Source of the DNA: CBDBND01 sp965262665
Lineage (GTDB): Bacteria > Pseudomonadota > Alphaproteobacteria > Rhodospirillales > Rhodospirillaceae
Direction: 5' to 3'
NCBI GenBank assembly: GCA_965262665.1
Contig: CBDHFR010000003.1
Span: forward strand, 930,001-994,000
Length of the DNA: 64,000 bases
Positions within the stretch are counted from its first letter, which is position 1. Every line of letters starts with the position of its first letter. Below, piece after piece: positions 18,216 through 27,775 of this stretch. A program made the position numbers and the translations under genes. Under the pieces are notes generated by a model, which saw only the letters and a list, made by a program, of their open reading frames with translations, was not told the DNA's origin and made no database searches.

Positions 18216-19637
18216 CTACATATGGATCGGCCGTTTATCCACGGCCAGCGCCGCTTCCTTGACCGCTTCGCCCAGCTGCGGGTGGGCATGGCAGGTGCGC
18301 GCGATGTCCTCTGCCGAGGCGGTGAACTCCATGCCGACGGAAATTTCCATGATTAAATCCCCGGCCAATGCACCGATGATTTGACAGCCCAGCAGTTCGT
18401 CTGACTCCGCATCCGCTAAAATTTTCACAAAGCCGTCCGTGTCGCCGTTCGCCCGGGCGCGGGAGTTGGCGGTGAAGGGGAACTTGCCGGTCTTGTATTT
18501 GACGCCCGCCTCTTTCAACTCTTCTTCCGTCTTGCCGACGCCGGCCACTTCCGGCCAGGTGTAGACCACCGAGGCGATGGCGTCGTAGTTGATGTGCGGC
18601 GTCTGTCCGGCGAGGGATTCGGCCACCACCACGCCTTCGTCTTCCGCCTTATGGGCAAGCATCATGCCGCCAATGACATCGCCGATGGCGAAGATACCTT
18701 CCATATTGGTTTGGAAATGATCGTCCACTTCGACAAAGCCATGCTTGTCCATCGTGACGCCGATTTTATCCAGGCCGAGGCTGTCGGTGTAGGGATAGCG
18801 GCCGATAGAGACCAGCACCACATCGGCTTTGAGTGTTTCTTCGTCACCGCCGGCAGCTGGCTCAACGGTGAGCATCACCCCGGTCTTAGCGGCCTTGGCG
18901 CCGGTGACCTTGGAACCCAATTTGAACTTCAGTCCCTGCTTTTCGAGGATGCGTTGCATCTGCTTGCGCACGTCTCCATCCATGGGCGGCAGAATGAAAT
19001 CGAGGAACTCGACCACGGTGACGTCCGCGCCCAGACGTCGCCAGACCGAGCCCATCTCCAAACCGATTACCCCGGCGCCGATGACCACCAGGGACTTCGG
19101 CACTTTAGTGAGCTCAAGGGCACCGGTGGAGCTGACGATTTTCTTCTCATCGATCTCCACGCCAGGCAAAGGCGTTACTTCGGACCCGGTGGCGATGACC
19201 ACATTCTTAGTGGTGTAGGTTTCGGCCTTGCCCTTCTCCGGTTTCACCGTCACTTCGGGGGCGCCCATGGCCGCCTTGGTGATGCTGCCGTGACCCTTGA
19301 GGTAATCCACTTTGTTTTTCTTGAACAGGAACTCAATGCCTTGGGTGTTTTGCGACACCACGTCGTCCTTGCGGGCCATCATGGTTTTAAGGTCGAGCTT
19401 GAGGCCGTCCACCTTGATGCCGTGATCGGCAAAATGATGGTTGGCCTCTTCATAAAGGTGTGACGACTGCAGCAGCGCCTTCGACGGAATGCAGCCCACA
19501 TTCAAACAGGTTCCCCCCAAAGCGCCGCGGCTTTCGACGCAGGCGGTCTTGAGACCCAGTTGAGCGGCGCGGATAGCACAAACGTAACCGCCGGGCCCGC
19601 CGCCGATGACGATGACGTCGTAAGTAGAATCACTCAT
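18216..19637 (-). CDS. lpd: Dihydrolipoyl dehydrogenase (E3)
   Basis: 473 residues; flavoprotein disulfide reductase of the 2-oxoglutarate (and possibly other) dehydrogenase complexes, re-oxidising dihydrolipoyl groups with NAD+. The FAD-binding GGGPGGY lies near the N-terminus, the redox-active disulfide is GGTCLNVGCIPSK, the NAD-binding fold is VVIGAGVIGLEMGSVW and the C-terminal catalytic His-Glu is HAHPQLGE. The ATG opening MSDSTYDVIVIGGG is used; longer in-frame starts overlap sucB. It lies 11 bases downstream of sucB. Confidence 0.97.
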   Translation of the reverse strand: MSDSTYDVIVIGGGPGGYVCAIRAAQLGLKTACVESRGALGGTCLNVGCIPSKALLQSSHLYEEANHHFADHGIKVDGLKLDLKTMMARKDDVVSQNTQGIEFLFKKNKVDYLKGHGSITKAAMGAPEVTVKPEKGKAETYTTKNVVIATGSEVTPLPGVEIDEKKIVSSTGALELTKVPKSLVVIGAGVIGLEMGSVWRRLGADVTVVEFLDFILPPMDGDVRKQMQRILEKQGLKFKLGSKVTGAKAAKTGVMLTVEPAAGGDEETLKADVVLVSIGRYPYTDSLGLDKIGVTMDKHGFVEVDDHFQTNMEGIFAIGDVIGGMMLAHKAEDEGVVVAESLAGQTPHINYDAIASVVYTWPEVAGVGKTEEELKEAGVKYKTGKFPFTANSRARANGDTDGFVKILADAESDELLGCQIIGALAGDLIMEISVGMEFTASAEDIARTCHAHPQLGEAVKEAALAVDKRPIHM

Positions 19638-19648
19638 GATGTTCAGCC

Positions 19649-20893
19649 TTATACGTCGTAGAGCATGCGGGCCGGGTCTTCGAGGCACTGCTTGACCCGG
19701 ACCAGGAAGGTCACCGCCTCGCGCCCATCAATGATGCGGTGATCGTAGGACAGCGCCAGATACATCATTGGCCGTGCTTCAATGGACCCGTTGGGCATGA
19801 CCATGGCCCGCTGGGTGATGTTGTGCATACCGAGGATGGCCGATTGGGGCGTGTTGAGGATCGGCGTCGACAGCATGGAACCGTAAATGCCGCCGTTGGA
19901 AATGGTGAAGGTGCCGCCGGTCATTTCTTCGACCGTCAACTTGCCGTCGCGCGCTTTGCGCCCGTAGCCTGAGATATCCGCTTCGATTTCAGCGAGGCCC
20001 TTAAGGTCGCAATCGCGCACCACGGGCACCACCAGACCTTGCGGCGTGCCGACGGCCACACCGATGTCGTAGTAGTTTTTATAGACGATCTCGTTTTCTT
20101 CGATGGAGCCGTTGACGGCCGGCAATTCCTTCAATGCGGTGACGCAGGCCTTGGCGAAAAACGACATGAACCCGAGCTTGATGCCGTTCTTTTTTACGAA
20201 GGCATCTTGATATTGCTTGCGGGCATTCATCACCGCGCTCATGTCCACTTCGTTGAAGGTGGTGAGCATGGCCGCCGTGTTTTGCGCTTCTTTCAAACGC
20301 CCAGCGATGCTGCGGCGCAGGCGGGTCATTTTGACCCGCGCTTCCCGCGGGCCCCGGTCGGGTACGGTCGGCGCTGTCACCCCTTCGCCGCCGGACGCCA
20401 CATATTGCAGCACGTCGCCCTTGGTCAGACGGCCATTCTTGCCCGTGGCAGGAATGGCCTTGGGATCCAAATTGTGCTCATCGACCAAGCGGCGCACGGA
20501 TGGTGCCAAGGGATAGTCAGCGGCCAGGGACGGAGCGGCGGCGGCAGGTGTGGGTGCAGCCGGAGCTGGAGCCACTTTGGGCTCTTCCTTCGCCCGCGTT
20601 TCTTTTTTGGGCTCTTCTTTTTTGGCTTCGGGTTTGGCAGCGGCAGCACCCGCGGCCCCTTCAGCCAGCATGGCAAGCACAGCTCCCACCTCAACGTCGT
20701 CGCCTTCCTGAGCAACGATCTCCTCCAACGCACCGGCAACAGGTGAGGGCACTTCCACGGTCACTTTGTCCGTTTCCAGTTCCACCAATGGTTCGTCAAC
20801 GGCGACGGCATCGCCGACTTTTTTGAACCATTTGGCGATGGTGGCTTCGCTAACGGATTCCCCCAGCTGCGGGACCTTGATTTCAGTCGACAT
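19649..20893 (-). CDS. sucB: Dihydrolipoyllysine succinyltransferase (E2 of 2-oxoglutarate dehydrogenase)
   Basis: 414 residues. A single lipoyl domain carries the lipoylated Lys in ELETDKVTVEV (about residue 43), followed by an Ala/Pro/Lys/Glu linker, a peripheral subunit-binding domain (APSVRRLVDEHNLD) and the catalytic acyltransferase domain ending with the active-site YDHRIIDGREAV. Length and order are standard for SucB. GAGGA precedes the ATG. It lies 65 bases after sucA and 11 bases before lpd in one operon. Confidence 0.97.
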   Translation of the reverse strand: MSTEIKVPQLGESVSEATIAKWFKKVGDAVAVDEPLVELETDKVTVEVPSPVAGALEEIVAQEGDDVEVGAVLAMLAEGAAGAAAAKPEAKKEEPKKETRAKEEPKVAPAPAAPTPAAAAPSLAADYPLAPSVRRLVDEHNLDPKAIPATGKNGRLTKGDVLQYVASGGEGVTAPTVPDRGPREARVKMTRLRRSIAGRLKEAQNTAAMLTTFNEVDMSAVMNARKQYQDAFVKKNGIKLGFMSFFAKACVTALKELPAVNGSIEENEIVYKNYYDIGVAVGTPQGLVVPVVRDCDLKGLAEIEADISGYGRKARDGKLTVEEMTGGTFTISNGGIYGSMLSTPILNTPQSAILGMHNITQRAMVMPNGSIEARPMMYLALSYDHRIIDGREAVTFLVRVKQCLEDPARMLYDV

Positions 20894-20958
20894 GGCGTCC
20901 TCGGTTTTCCCTTGTGGCCGGATGTATCACTGGCCCGTTATCGTTTACTCAGTTATTG

Positions 20959-23874
20959 TTACTCCGCTGCCAATTTGGTGATCCGGCGGAAGGGTCGCGG
21001 AATGTCATCAAGCGGCGTGTTCAAGGCCCACTCGACCAAGCGATTTTGTTCGTCTACATGAACCTTCATAAGTCCGGTTGCTGGTGAAGCGGCTGGCATG
21101 CGCCCTGCGTAGGCCGGCCGTTTGGCTTTGATGTCGATGTCTTCCAAAAGATATTCGAGACGGCGGTCAATGAACTGCCAGCTGCCCATATTGGCCGGCT
21201 CTTCCTGACACCAGACAACTTCTGCGTTTTTGTACTTTTTCAGCTCTTTCGCCAACGTTTCTTTAGGCCAAGGATAAAGCTGCTCCACCCGCACGATGGC
21301 AACATCATTGATACCAGCATCTTCGCGGGCCTGGAGGAGATCGTAATAGACCTTGCCGGTGCAGAGCACGACCCGTCGGACTTTGGTGTTGGTCGCCAGT
21401 TTTTCCGTTTCGCCGATGACCCGGAGGAACTGGGACTCCGAATTCATGTCAGTCAAATCGCTGACGCAGCGTTTGTGCCGCAGCAACGATTTCGGCTCCA
21501 TGATCACCAGGGGTTTACGGAAATCCCGACGCACTTGACGGCGCAGCGCGTGGAAATAATTAGCGGGTGTGGTCAGATTGCAGACCTGCCAATTGTCCTG
21601 TCCGCACATTTGCAAGTAACGCTCAAAGCGAGCGGAGGAGTGTTCCGGTCCTTGACCTTCAAATCCGTGGGGCAGCAACAGCACCAAACCAGACAGACGC
21701 AGCCACTTGCTCTCGCCAGAGGAAATGAACTGATCGATGATCATTTGCGCCGCGTTGGAGAAATCGCCGAACTGGGCTTCCCACAGCACCAACGCATGCG
21801 GTTCGGCAAGCGAATACCCATATTCAAAGCCGACGATGGAGAGCTCCGACAACGGGCTGTCGATCACTTCGAAGAACGCCTGATCCTTGCGGATATTATT
21901 GAGCATGACGTAGCGCTCTTCGGTCTTCTGGTCCACCAGAGAGGCATGGCGTTGGGAGAATGTGCCGCGGCGACAATCCTGTCCCGAGAGGCGCACCGGA
22001 GCGCCTTCAATCAATAGGCTCCCAAAAGCGAGGGCTTCCGCCGTTGCCCAATCGATGCCTTTGCCACTGTCGATGGCCTTGCGCTTGGCTTTGAGTTGCC
22101 GGGCGATCTTAGAGTTGATGTTGAAATTTTTAGGCACGTCACACAGGACATGACCGACTTCTTTGAGCGTCTCATCAGCAAGGCCAGTATCGTGTTCCTG
22201 GTATTCCTCTTCACCGGCGAGTTGATCAAGACCTTTCCATGCCCCTTCCAGCCAGTCGGCCTTGTTGGGACGGTATGAGGCGGCGGATTCAAAATCCACT
22301 TCCATCATGTGCAGGAACTGGCTCATCTGCATGTCGGCTTGTTCCTGGGTGTAGAGCCCTTCAGCCACCAACTTGGACGCATAAATCTCACGCGCCGTCG
22401 TGTGCTCGCCGATCTTGTCGTACATGAGAGGCTGGGTGAACTTTGGTTCGTCGCCCTCGTTGTGACCGTGGCGGCGGTAACAGACGAGATCGATCACTGC
22501 ATCGACGCCAAATTCCTGCTTGAACTCCGTGGCGATACGGGAGCAGTGCACCACCGCTTCGGGATCGTCGCCATTGACGTGAAAGATCGGCGCTTCGACC
22601 ATTTTAGCGATGTCAGTGCAATACAAACCGGAACGGCTGTACTGGGGCGTGGTGGTAAAACCGATTTGATTGTTGATAACGAAGTGGATGGTGCCGCCCG
22701 TCGTATAGCCCTCAATCTGTGAAAAACCGAAACACTCAGCGATGATGCCCTGGCCGGCGAACGCCGCATCGCCGTGCAGCAGCAAGCCCATGACTTTTTT
22801 GCCTTCGGTATCGTTGAGCTGTTCCTGCTTGGCGCGCACCTTGCCGAGCACCACAGGGTCAACCACTTCCAAATGGGACGGATTAGCGGTCAGCGACAAA
22901 TGGACGGAGTTGCCATCAAAGTCCCGGTCGGCGGAGGTACCAAGGTGATACTTGACGTCACCGGAGCCTTCCACGTCTTCCGGGTTGGGTGAATTGCCTT
23001 GGAACTCCGAAAAGATCGCCGTGAACGGCTTGTGCATCACATTGACCAGAATGTTGAGCCGGCCACGGTGGGCCATACCAAGGACAATCTGTTCGATGCC
23101 GAGCTTGCCGCCCACTTTAATGACCTGCTCGATGGCGGGGATGGCGGATTCTCCACCATCGAGACCAAAGCGTTTGGTGCCGGTATATTTGGTACCGAGA
23201 AATTTCTCGAATCCCTCCGATTCCGTCATGCGCTCAAGAATCATTTTCTTGCCGCTTTCGGAAAAGTCAGTGTGGTTGCGATCCCCTTCAATACGCTTTT
23301 GCAGCCAGTACTTTTGATCGGGGTCTTGTATGTGGGTGAACTCGACCCCGATGGTGCTGCAATATGTATCTTTCAACTGCTGTAATATCTGGCGGGGCGT
23401 TGCCGTTTCCCGGCTCATGACACCAACATATATTTCCCGGTCCATATCCTCTTCACCGAACCCGTGCACTTTCGGATCCAATTCGGGATGGGGTTCGGGC
23501 GCATGCAAGCGCAACGGATCGAGATCGGCAATCTGATGACCACGGGCCCGGTAGGCGCGAATGAGCTGCAAAATGCGGATGGAATCCTGGATTTGGCTGC
23601 GCAGCGCATCTTCATCAACTGGTTTTGCCGCCTTGGCTGCCCCTTTGGCCGGTTTTGCCGCCGCGTCTTCACCATCAACGACACCGATGATCCCGGCTTC
23701 GGAGGGCGCCCAGGCGGCCCCGTCGAGTTCATGCAGGAGGTCGCTGGCGTCGTCACCCAGATCCTTGAAAACGGCAATCCAGGACGGATCTACGGAGGCC
23801 GGATCGGCGAGATAGCGCGTATAGAGCTCGGCAACGAACGTGGCGTTCGCGCCGGTGAGGAATGTGGGGTCCAC
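20959..23874 (-). CDS. sucA: 2-oxoglutarate dehydrogenase E1 component
   Basis: 971 residues, thiamine-diphosphate-dependent decarboxylase. The N-terminal E2-binding tail has ARGHQIADLDPL; the catalytic region has GMAHRGRLNILVNV, LLHGDAAFAGQG and CYRRHGHNEGDEP; the C-terminal transketolase part is complete to PFRRITKLAAE. GTG at 23874 is the likely start, with GAGGGA upstream. It is the first gene of the sucA-sucB-lpd unit. About 7.6 kb of unrelated genes separate it from sucD, which is normally adjacent in related bacteria. Confidence 0.97.
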   Translation of the reverse strand: MDPTFLTGANATFVAELYTRYLADPASVDPSWIAVFKDLGDDASDLLHELDGAAWAPSEAGIIGVVDGEDAAAKPAKGAAKAAKPVDEDALRSQIQDSIRILQLIRAYRARGHQIADLDPLRLHAPEPHPELDPKVHGFGEEDMDREIYVGVMSRETATPRQILQQLKDTYCSTIGVEFTHIQDPDQKYWLQKRIEGDRNHTDFSESGKKMILERMTESEGFEKFLGTKYTGTKRFGLDGGESAIPAIEQVIKVGGKLGIEQIVLGMAHRGRLNILVNVMHKPFTAIFSEFQGNSPNPEDVEGSGDVKYHLGTSADRDFDGNSVHLSLTANPSHLEVVDPVVLGKVRAKQEQLNDTEGKKVMGLLLHGDAAFAGQGIIAECFGFSQIEGYTTGGTIHFVINNQIGFTTTPQYSRSGLYCTDIAKMVEAPIFHVNGDDPEAVVHCSRIATEFKQEFGVDAVIDLVCYRRHGHNEGDEPKFTQPLMYDKIGEHTTAREIYASKLVAEGLYTQEQADMQMSQFLHMMEVDFESAASYRPNKADWLEGAWKGLDQLAGEEEYQEHDTGLADETLKEVGHVLCDVPKNFNINSKIARQLKAKRKAIDSGKGIDWATAEALAFGSLLIEGAPVRLSGQDCRRGTFSQRHASLVDQKTEERYVMLNNIRKDQAFFEVIDSPLSELSIVGFEYGYSLAEPHALVLWEAQFGDFSNAAQMIIDQFISSGESKWLRLSGLVLLLPHGFEGQGPEHSSARFERYLQMCGQDNWQVCNLTTPANYFHALRRQVRRDFRKPLVIMEPKSLLRHKRCVSDLTDMNSESQFLRVIGETEKLATNTKVRRVVLCTGKVYYDLLQAREDAGINDVAIVRVEQLYPWPKETLAKELKKYKNAEVVWCQEEPANMGSWQFIDRRLEYLLEDIDIKAKRPAYAGRMPAASPATGLMKVHVDEQNRLVEWALNTPLDDIPRPFRRITKLAAE

Positions 23875-24056
23875 GGTGTCAGTCCCTCATCTTAAAGCCG
23901 CGCGTTGTGGCGGCATGGTCTTTATACGCTTTTTAGACGAAACGAGCGTTCAAAACAACGCATCGTAAGGTTAACCCACCGTGACAAAAGGATAATTCGG
24001 CCTGGAGGACCCGGGAACCACCGCAGAGGACCCTACTCCGCCAGCCTTTCTCACCG

Positions 24057-24713
24057 CTACTCCGCAGCGATCACCTCGCCAGCGCCTTCATGAATTTTGG
24101 CGATGGTTTCGTCGACGGTCAGCACCTGGCCGAAACACAAGCGAACTGCGGCCAATGTGGCGGCTTTGATCTCTTCTGCCGACAAGCCCTGCATGCCGTG
24201 ATTGCCGGTGCCGTCGGAGAGAAAGAACACTTTGTAGTCGCGTTGGTTGGCCTCCCGAGCCGTGGTGTCAACGCACACATTAGTGGCAATCCCGCCGACA
24301 ATGACCGCCTCAATATTGTTGGTACGTAGAATGAGGTCCAGGTCCGTGCCCGTGAACGAGCCGTATCGGGGTTTGGTCAACAGCACATCGGTCGGTTCGA
24401 CCTCAAGTGAATCATGCAGTTTGGCGCCATCGGTGCCGGCGGTGATGCCGCCGCGACGGTTGGTGCCGGTGCCTTGCAAATAAGCCGTCACCACATCAGC
24501 GGCGATGCCCCGGTTGGCGCCGTCGGCGCGGAGCTCGTTGATGGTGTGAATGACCATCATGCCGTGCTCCCGACACACACGAGAAAGTTTATTTAACCGC
24601 TGGACCACCTCCGGCCCATCGGTGGCGGAGATCTCGAACCCTTCAACGAACACGTTCTGCAGATCCACATTGATGAGAGTCGTACAGGTGGGGTCAATGG
24701 GCCAGTCAATCAT
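24057..24713 (-). CDS. Isochorismatase-family cysteine hydrolase
   Basis: 218 residues. The catalytic triad positions are visible: Asp in NVDLQN, Lys in LLTKPRYGSF and Cys in GGIATNVCVDTTARE. Such enzymes hydrolyse amides or ureas (nicotinamide, N-carbamoyl compounds, biuret) or isochorismate; the exact substrate is not readable. It is the first gene of the accessory block between sucA and sucD, with 182 bases of non-coding DNA before sucA in which no feature was seen. Confidence 0.88.
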   Translation of the reverse strand: MIDWPIDPTCTTLINVDLQNVFVEGFEISATDGPEVVQRLNKLSRVCREHGMMVIHTINELRADGANRGIAADVVTAYLQGTGTNRRGGITAGTDGAKLHDSLEVEPTDVLLTKPRYGSFTGTDLDLILRTNNIEAVIVGGIATNVCVDTTAREANQRDYKVFFLSDGTGNHGMQGLSAEEIKAATLAAVRLCFGQVLTVDETIAKIHEGAGEVIAAE

Positions 24714-24742
24714 GGCAATGCTCCCTATTGATTCGTCCCTAA

Positions 24743-25157
24743 TTAATCATCCACGTCGTCAACATCGACTTGGCCGGTGACGCGACGGCGGACCAGGGAG
24801 AATGACATGCCGATGGTGAGAATGGTGCCGACAATAAACAACACAATCCATGTAATGACCGAGCTGTTCTCTAGGGATAACAAACCGAAATCCACCAGCA
24901 CCCAAATGACGGCGGCAAAAAGGCGAAGGACAGCATGACACCAATGGGCCCCAAGGATTCCCAAGTTGCGTGAACCACAAAAACGTAGGCAATCAATAGA
25001 ATGATTCCAGCGAGCGCCTTTAACGCCAGGCCGCCCTCGCCTCCAAATACCCAGGCAAAATAAGAAAACCGCTGGGATTGAAGGTCACCAACACCAGCAC
25101 CAGGCACAAAGCCCAGCGCCACAGAAACCCTTTTCCAGTAAAGCTGTCTTCTGCCAT
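24743..25157 (-). pseudogene. Four-helix membrane protein (DUF6524-like), two frameshifts
   Basis: The ATG at 25157 starts MAEDSFTGKGFLWRW, leading to VLVTFNPSGF. A base is missing in a T-run (25064-25067 on the plus strand), after which the protein continues as SYFAWVFGGEGG and two helices. A second missing base in a T-run (24917-24921) moves the frame again to FGLLSLENSS and the final helix, ending with an acidic tail. Restoring two T residues gives a ~137-residue protein resembling DUF6524. Both lesions are homopolymer deletions, so sequencing error is a serious alternative. Confidence 0.6.
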
Positions 25158-25287
25158 CGCAAAACTCTCCCCCTATAGCGCCCTCAGCGTAGCGGTCGGA
25201 TTGAACGATGAATAGAGGGGATCAAGCGTTTGACCACTGGGCCAGACCGCTTAGGGTATGCGAGTCTGGGCGCTGGGAGAGGTCATC

Positions 25288-25815
25288 ATGAACGTTCTCA
25301 TTGTATACGGAACGACCTACGGCCAAACCGAAAAGGTCGCCGCGAACATCGCCGCAGTGGCCGAATCTTTGGGTCACAATGTCAAAACTGTGACCGTCGC
25401 GACGGCTCCCTCGCCTGCAGAATTCGATACGGTTTTCGTCGGCGGATCCATCCATTTCGGCGTCTTTCAAGCGGAGGTTCAAAGTTACGTGGCTGCGCAC
25501 GACACAGCTCTTAAGGCCTGTCGGACCAGCCTGTTTTGCGTCAGTGGATCGGCCCGAGACGAGACCGGAATGGCGGAGGCTCAAACGTTCCCGGACGCCC
25601 TATTGAAAGACGTGGACTGGGTACCGGATCATATTGAGCACATCGCGGGTGCCTTTCCCTTCAGCCATTACCCCTTGTGGAAGCGGTGGTTGATGCGCGT
25701 GTTTCTGTGGAAACAGGACAGCGCGTTGGACACCTCCCAAGATCTGGACTTCACCGATTGGATCGCTGTCGAAAACTATGCGCGCAGAGTTCTTGACGGC
25801 GGAGCTGTCGCTTAG
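25288..25815 (+). CDS. Flavodoxin-domain protein (HemG-like)
   Basis: 175 residues. The N-terminus has the flavodoxin FMN-phosphate loop GTTYGQTEKVA, and GGSIHFGVFQ is characteristic of menaquinone-dependent protoporphyrinogen oxidase (HemG)-type flavodoxins. The hydrophobic WKRWLMRVFLW region resembles the membrane-associated segment of HemG. GGGAGAGG precedes the ATG. Protoporphyrinogen oxidation is plausible but not proven; no heme genes are adjacent. It is divergent from the upstream membrane gene. Confidence 0.8.
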   Translation: MNVLIVYGTTYGQTEKVAANIAAVAESLGHNVKTVTVATAPSPAEFDTVFVGGSIHFGVFQAEVQSYVAAHDTALKACRTSLFCVSGSARDETGMAEAQTFPDALLKDVDWVPDHIEHIAGAFPFSHYPLWKRWLMRVFLWKQDSALDTSQDLDFTDWIAVENYARRVLDGGAVA

Positions 25816-25883
25816 GCCGTCACGGAACTGTGATCGACTTCACTGGCCTGTGAGTGGCGAACAGAAAGGTGGCCCCTTACATA

Positions 25884-25985
25884 ATGGGTATGGATACGCG
25901 AACGATCTTACAAACCGTTTTGCTGGCTTTGGGCGCCGTCGCCGCCTACAGCGCCGTGTTCTTGGTGTTCGACCCCATGCTCTGA
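25884..25985 (+). CDS. Possible 33-residue membrane peptide
   Basis: A short open frame with two closely spaced ATGs encodes one hydrophobic helix (LQTVLLALGAVAAYSAVFLVF) ending DPML. AAAGGTGG lies about 11 bases upstream. It follows the flavodoxin gene by 68 bases and is convergent with the next gene, 4 bases away. Codon use is ordinary. No family is recognised and it could be chance. Confidence 0.35.
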   Translation: MGMDTRTILQTVLLALGAVAAYSAVFLVFDPML

Positions 25986-25989
25986 GTTT

Positions 25990-26868
25990 TCAGGTCTTCT
26001 CCACGGTTTCAAAATTATACCCTTGAGCATTACCGAGAATACGCACCGCCGTCGGTGCAGCGAAATGGGCCGGCATGACGAGGGAGTCCGTTTCGGCCAC
26101 GGTTTCGAGAAAAGCCTTGCGTGTTTCCCGAGATTGGTCCGGATCCCAACAGAAATTGCTCGACCAATCGGGGTACTCGATTTGCAAAGGATGATGAATG
26201 GTATCGCCGATCATATAGGCGCGCTCCTTGCCGTCACTGACATGGAGAAGACAGTTGCCGGGCGTATGCCCCGGAGCCGGAACGAGATGAATGCCCGGTT
26301 CGATTTCGTAATCTGAGTCCACCAGCACCGCCTGCCCCGCATCCAAAATCGGTTGCACGCTGTCATCCCACGACCGGTGATTGGCCGGTTCGTCGGTGGT
26401 TTCGCGAACGTGGGACCAGTGGTCGGCCTCGGTCCGGGCCATGATGTACTTGGCATTGGGAAAGGTCGGCACCCAGCGGCCGTCGAGCAGTTTAGTGTTC
26501 CAGCCCACATGATCGGCATGCAGGTGGGTGCAGAAGACATAGTCGATACTTTCAGCCGGAACACCTGCCGCCGCAAGATCGGCCAGAAACGGCCCGCTGC
26601 GCAAATGCCAATCCGGCAGGGTAGGACGCTCCTTGTCGTTGCCGATGCAGGTATCGACCAGAATGGTGTGCCGTGGTGTGCGTATCACCAAGGTGTGGAA
26701 CGACATGACCAGGCGGTGAGTGTCGGCGTTGTAGAAGCGCGGATCACTGGCAATTTTGGACGCAGCGATGGCTTCAGGGGTGGCGTCCGACAACAGAAAG
26801 TCAGGCACGCGAAAGGGGCCTTCCAATTCGACCACACGGACAATGTCAAAGGGGCCTGGTAAATGCAT
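25990..26868 (-). CDS. Metallo-beta-lactamase-fold hydrolase
   Basis: 292 residues, cytoplasmic (no signal peptide). Zinc ligands are visible as THLHADHVGW, the His in APGHTPGNC, the Asp in MIGDTIHHP and a late His in MPAHFAAP. The pattern matches the quorum-quenching lactonase/phosphotriesterase-like MBL subgroup, but the substrate is unknown. The ATG giving MHLPGPFDIVRVVE is preferred over longer in-frame extensions because the family-like sequence begins there. It is followed at 54 bases by a minus-strand acetyltransferase gene lying upstream in transcription. Confidence 0.86.
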   Translation of the reverse strand: MHLPGPFDIVRVVELEGPFRVPDFLLSDATPEAIAASKIASDPRFYNADTHRLVMSFHTLVIRTPRHTILVDTCIGNDKERPTLPDWHLRSGPFLADLAAAGVPAESIDYVFCTHLHADHVGWNTKLLDGRWVPTFPNAKYIMARTEADHWSHVRETTDEPANHRSWDDSVQPILDAGQAVLVDSDYEIEPGIHLVPAPGHTPGNCLLHVSDGKERAYMIGDTIHHPLQIEYPDWSSNFCWDPDQSRETRKAFLETVAETDSLVMPAHFAAPTAVRILGNAQGYNFETVEKT

Positions 26869-26921
26869 AGGGCATGAAAAACTGCATCGAGCGTAAAGTC
26901 CAGTTTTGTGTGTAAGGCGGC

Positions 26922-27476
26922 TTAAGAGGACTCTTTGGAACGCCGGGCCATGGTCCAAATGGGCAGGCCCGAATGCAACGTGGTCTGTGCGGTCACGTGA
27001 AAATCGTGATGTTCGTAAAAGCTGACGTTCTCCGCTGACATGGCATCGAGAAATACGGGCTGATTGGCTGCATCACTACGTGCCAATCCGTATTGCAATA
27101 GGGCTGAGCCCAGTCCTTGGCGCGCGTGACTGGGATCGACGCCGAGCATATCAAGATACCAATGGGGTTCTTTGGGGCGGTTTTGCTCGATTTGGGGAAT
27201 GACCTCCCACACTTCTTTGAATTTCACACCGGCGAGACGCCACAGAACAAACGGCATTTGAATGCGGCTTAACACGCCGCCGCCAGGTTTTGGCGGCACG
27301 AGCCAGAGAGCAGTGGCGGCACCGTCATTGGCGGTGTCGGTGCAGCCGTCGCGCAAGATCATCTTGATGTAGGTGCGAAAATAGCGCGGCGCTCTTTCAG
27401 CCCACCGCTTCGGGTCTGGCACCATCCATTGATGAAAGGGTTCACGGGCAAAGAACCGCACCAAGGTCTCCGTCAT
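26922..27476 (-). CDS. GNAT-family N-acetyltransferase
   Basis: 184 residues. The acetyl-CoA-binding motif A is seen as LDMLGVDPSHARQGLGSALL, with motif B around FLDAMSAENVSFYEHHDF. The N-terminal part (EPFHQWMVPDPKRW) resembles GNAT proteins with a preceding helical cap. It is probably transcribed with the MBL-fold gene downstream. The acceptor substrate is unknown. Confidence 0.85.
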   Translation of the reverse strand: MTETLVRFFAREPFHQWMVPDPKRWAERAPRYFRTYIKMILRDGCTDTANDGAATALWLVPPKPGGGVLSRIQMPFVLWRLAGVKFKEVWEVIPQIEQNRPKEPHWYLDMLGVDPSHARQGLGSALLQYGLARSDAANQPVFLDAMSAENVSFYEHHDFHVTAQTTLHSGLPIWTMARRSKESS

Positions 27477-27775
27477 GGCAGAAAAGTCCGCTTTGGTGGC
27501 TGGGCAGGGATTAAAAATGTCTGGGGCAATTGCGGTCCAGTAGAAAAGCGGTCTGGGTTAGTGCGCTTTCATACGGGGTCGGAATCGATTTGATCAGGGA
27601 GCGGTAGACTTTGCCGTAATTGTTTTGAGTCAAATAGTAATAAACGTTTTTCGTGTAGCTCTCAGTTAATAAAACTTCATAAAATAGTACAATTCTGCCC
27701 TTTCTTGGCAAGAGTTTCTTAAGACACACCCGCTATTTTCTCAATTATTAGTGGTAGGACTCAGGGCAGAAGACT
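27477..27775. other. AT-rich intergenic region
   Basis: Separates divergently transcribed acetyltransferase and prepilin-like genes. It is clearly richer in A+T than its surroundings. A 72-codon minus-strand frame exists here but has no ribosome site or recognisable sequence. The region probably holds promoters for both neighbours; no operator or terminator could be picked out. Confidence 0.5.

Noticed and set aside
18594..19463. Long open frame on the plus strand opposite lpd (289 codons)
   Set aside because: It lies wholly antisense to a clearly coding gene, is His/Asp-rich as expected for the reverse of such a gene, and has no ribosome site or family resemblance.
27511..27729. 72-codon minus-strand frame in the AT-rich spacer
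   Set aside because: Tyr/Leu-rich, no ribosome site, no recognisable motif, and the composition follows the AT-rich DNA rather than the codon use of neighbours.
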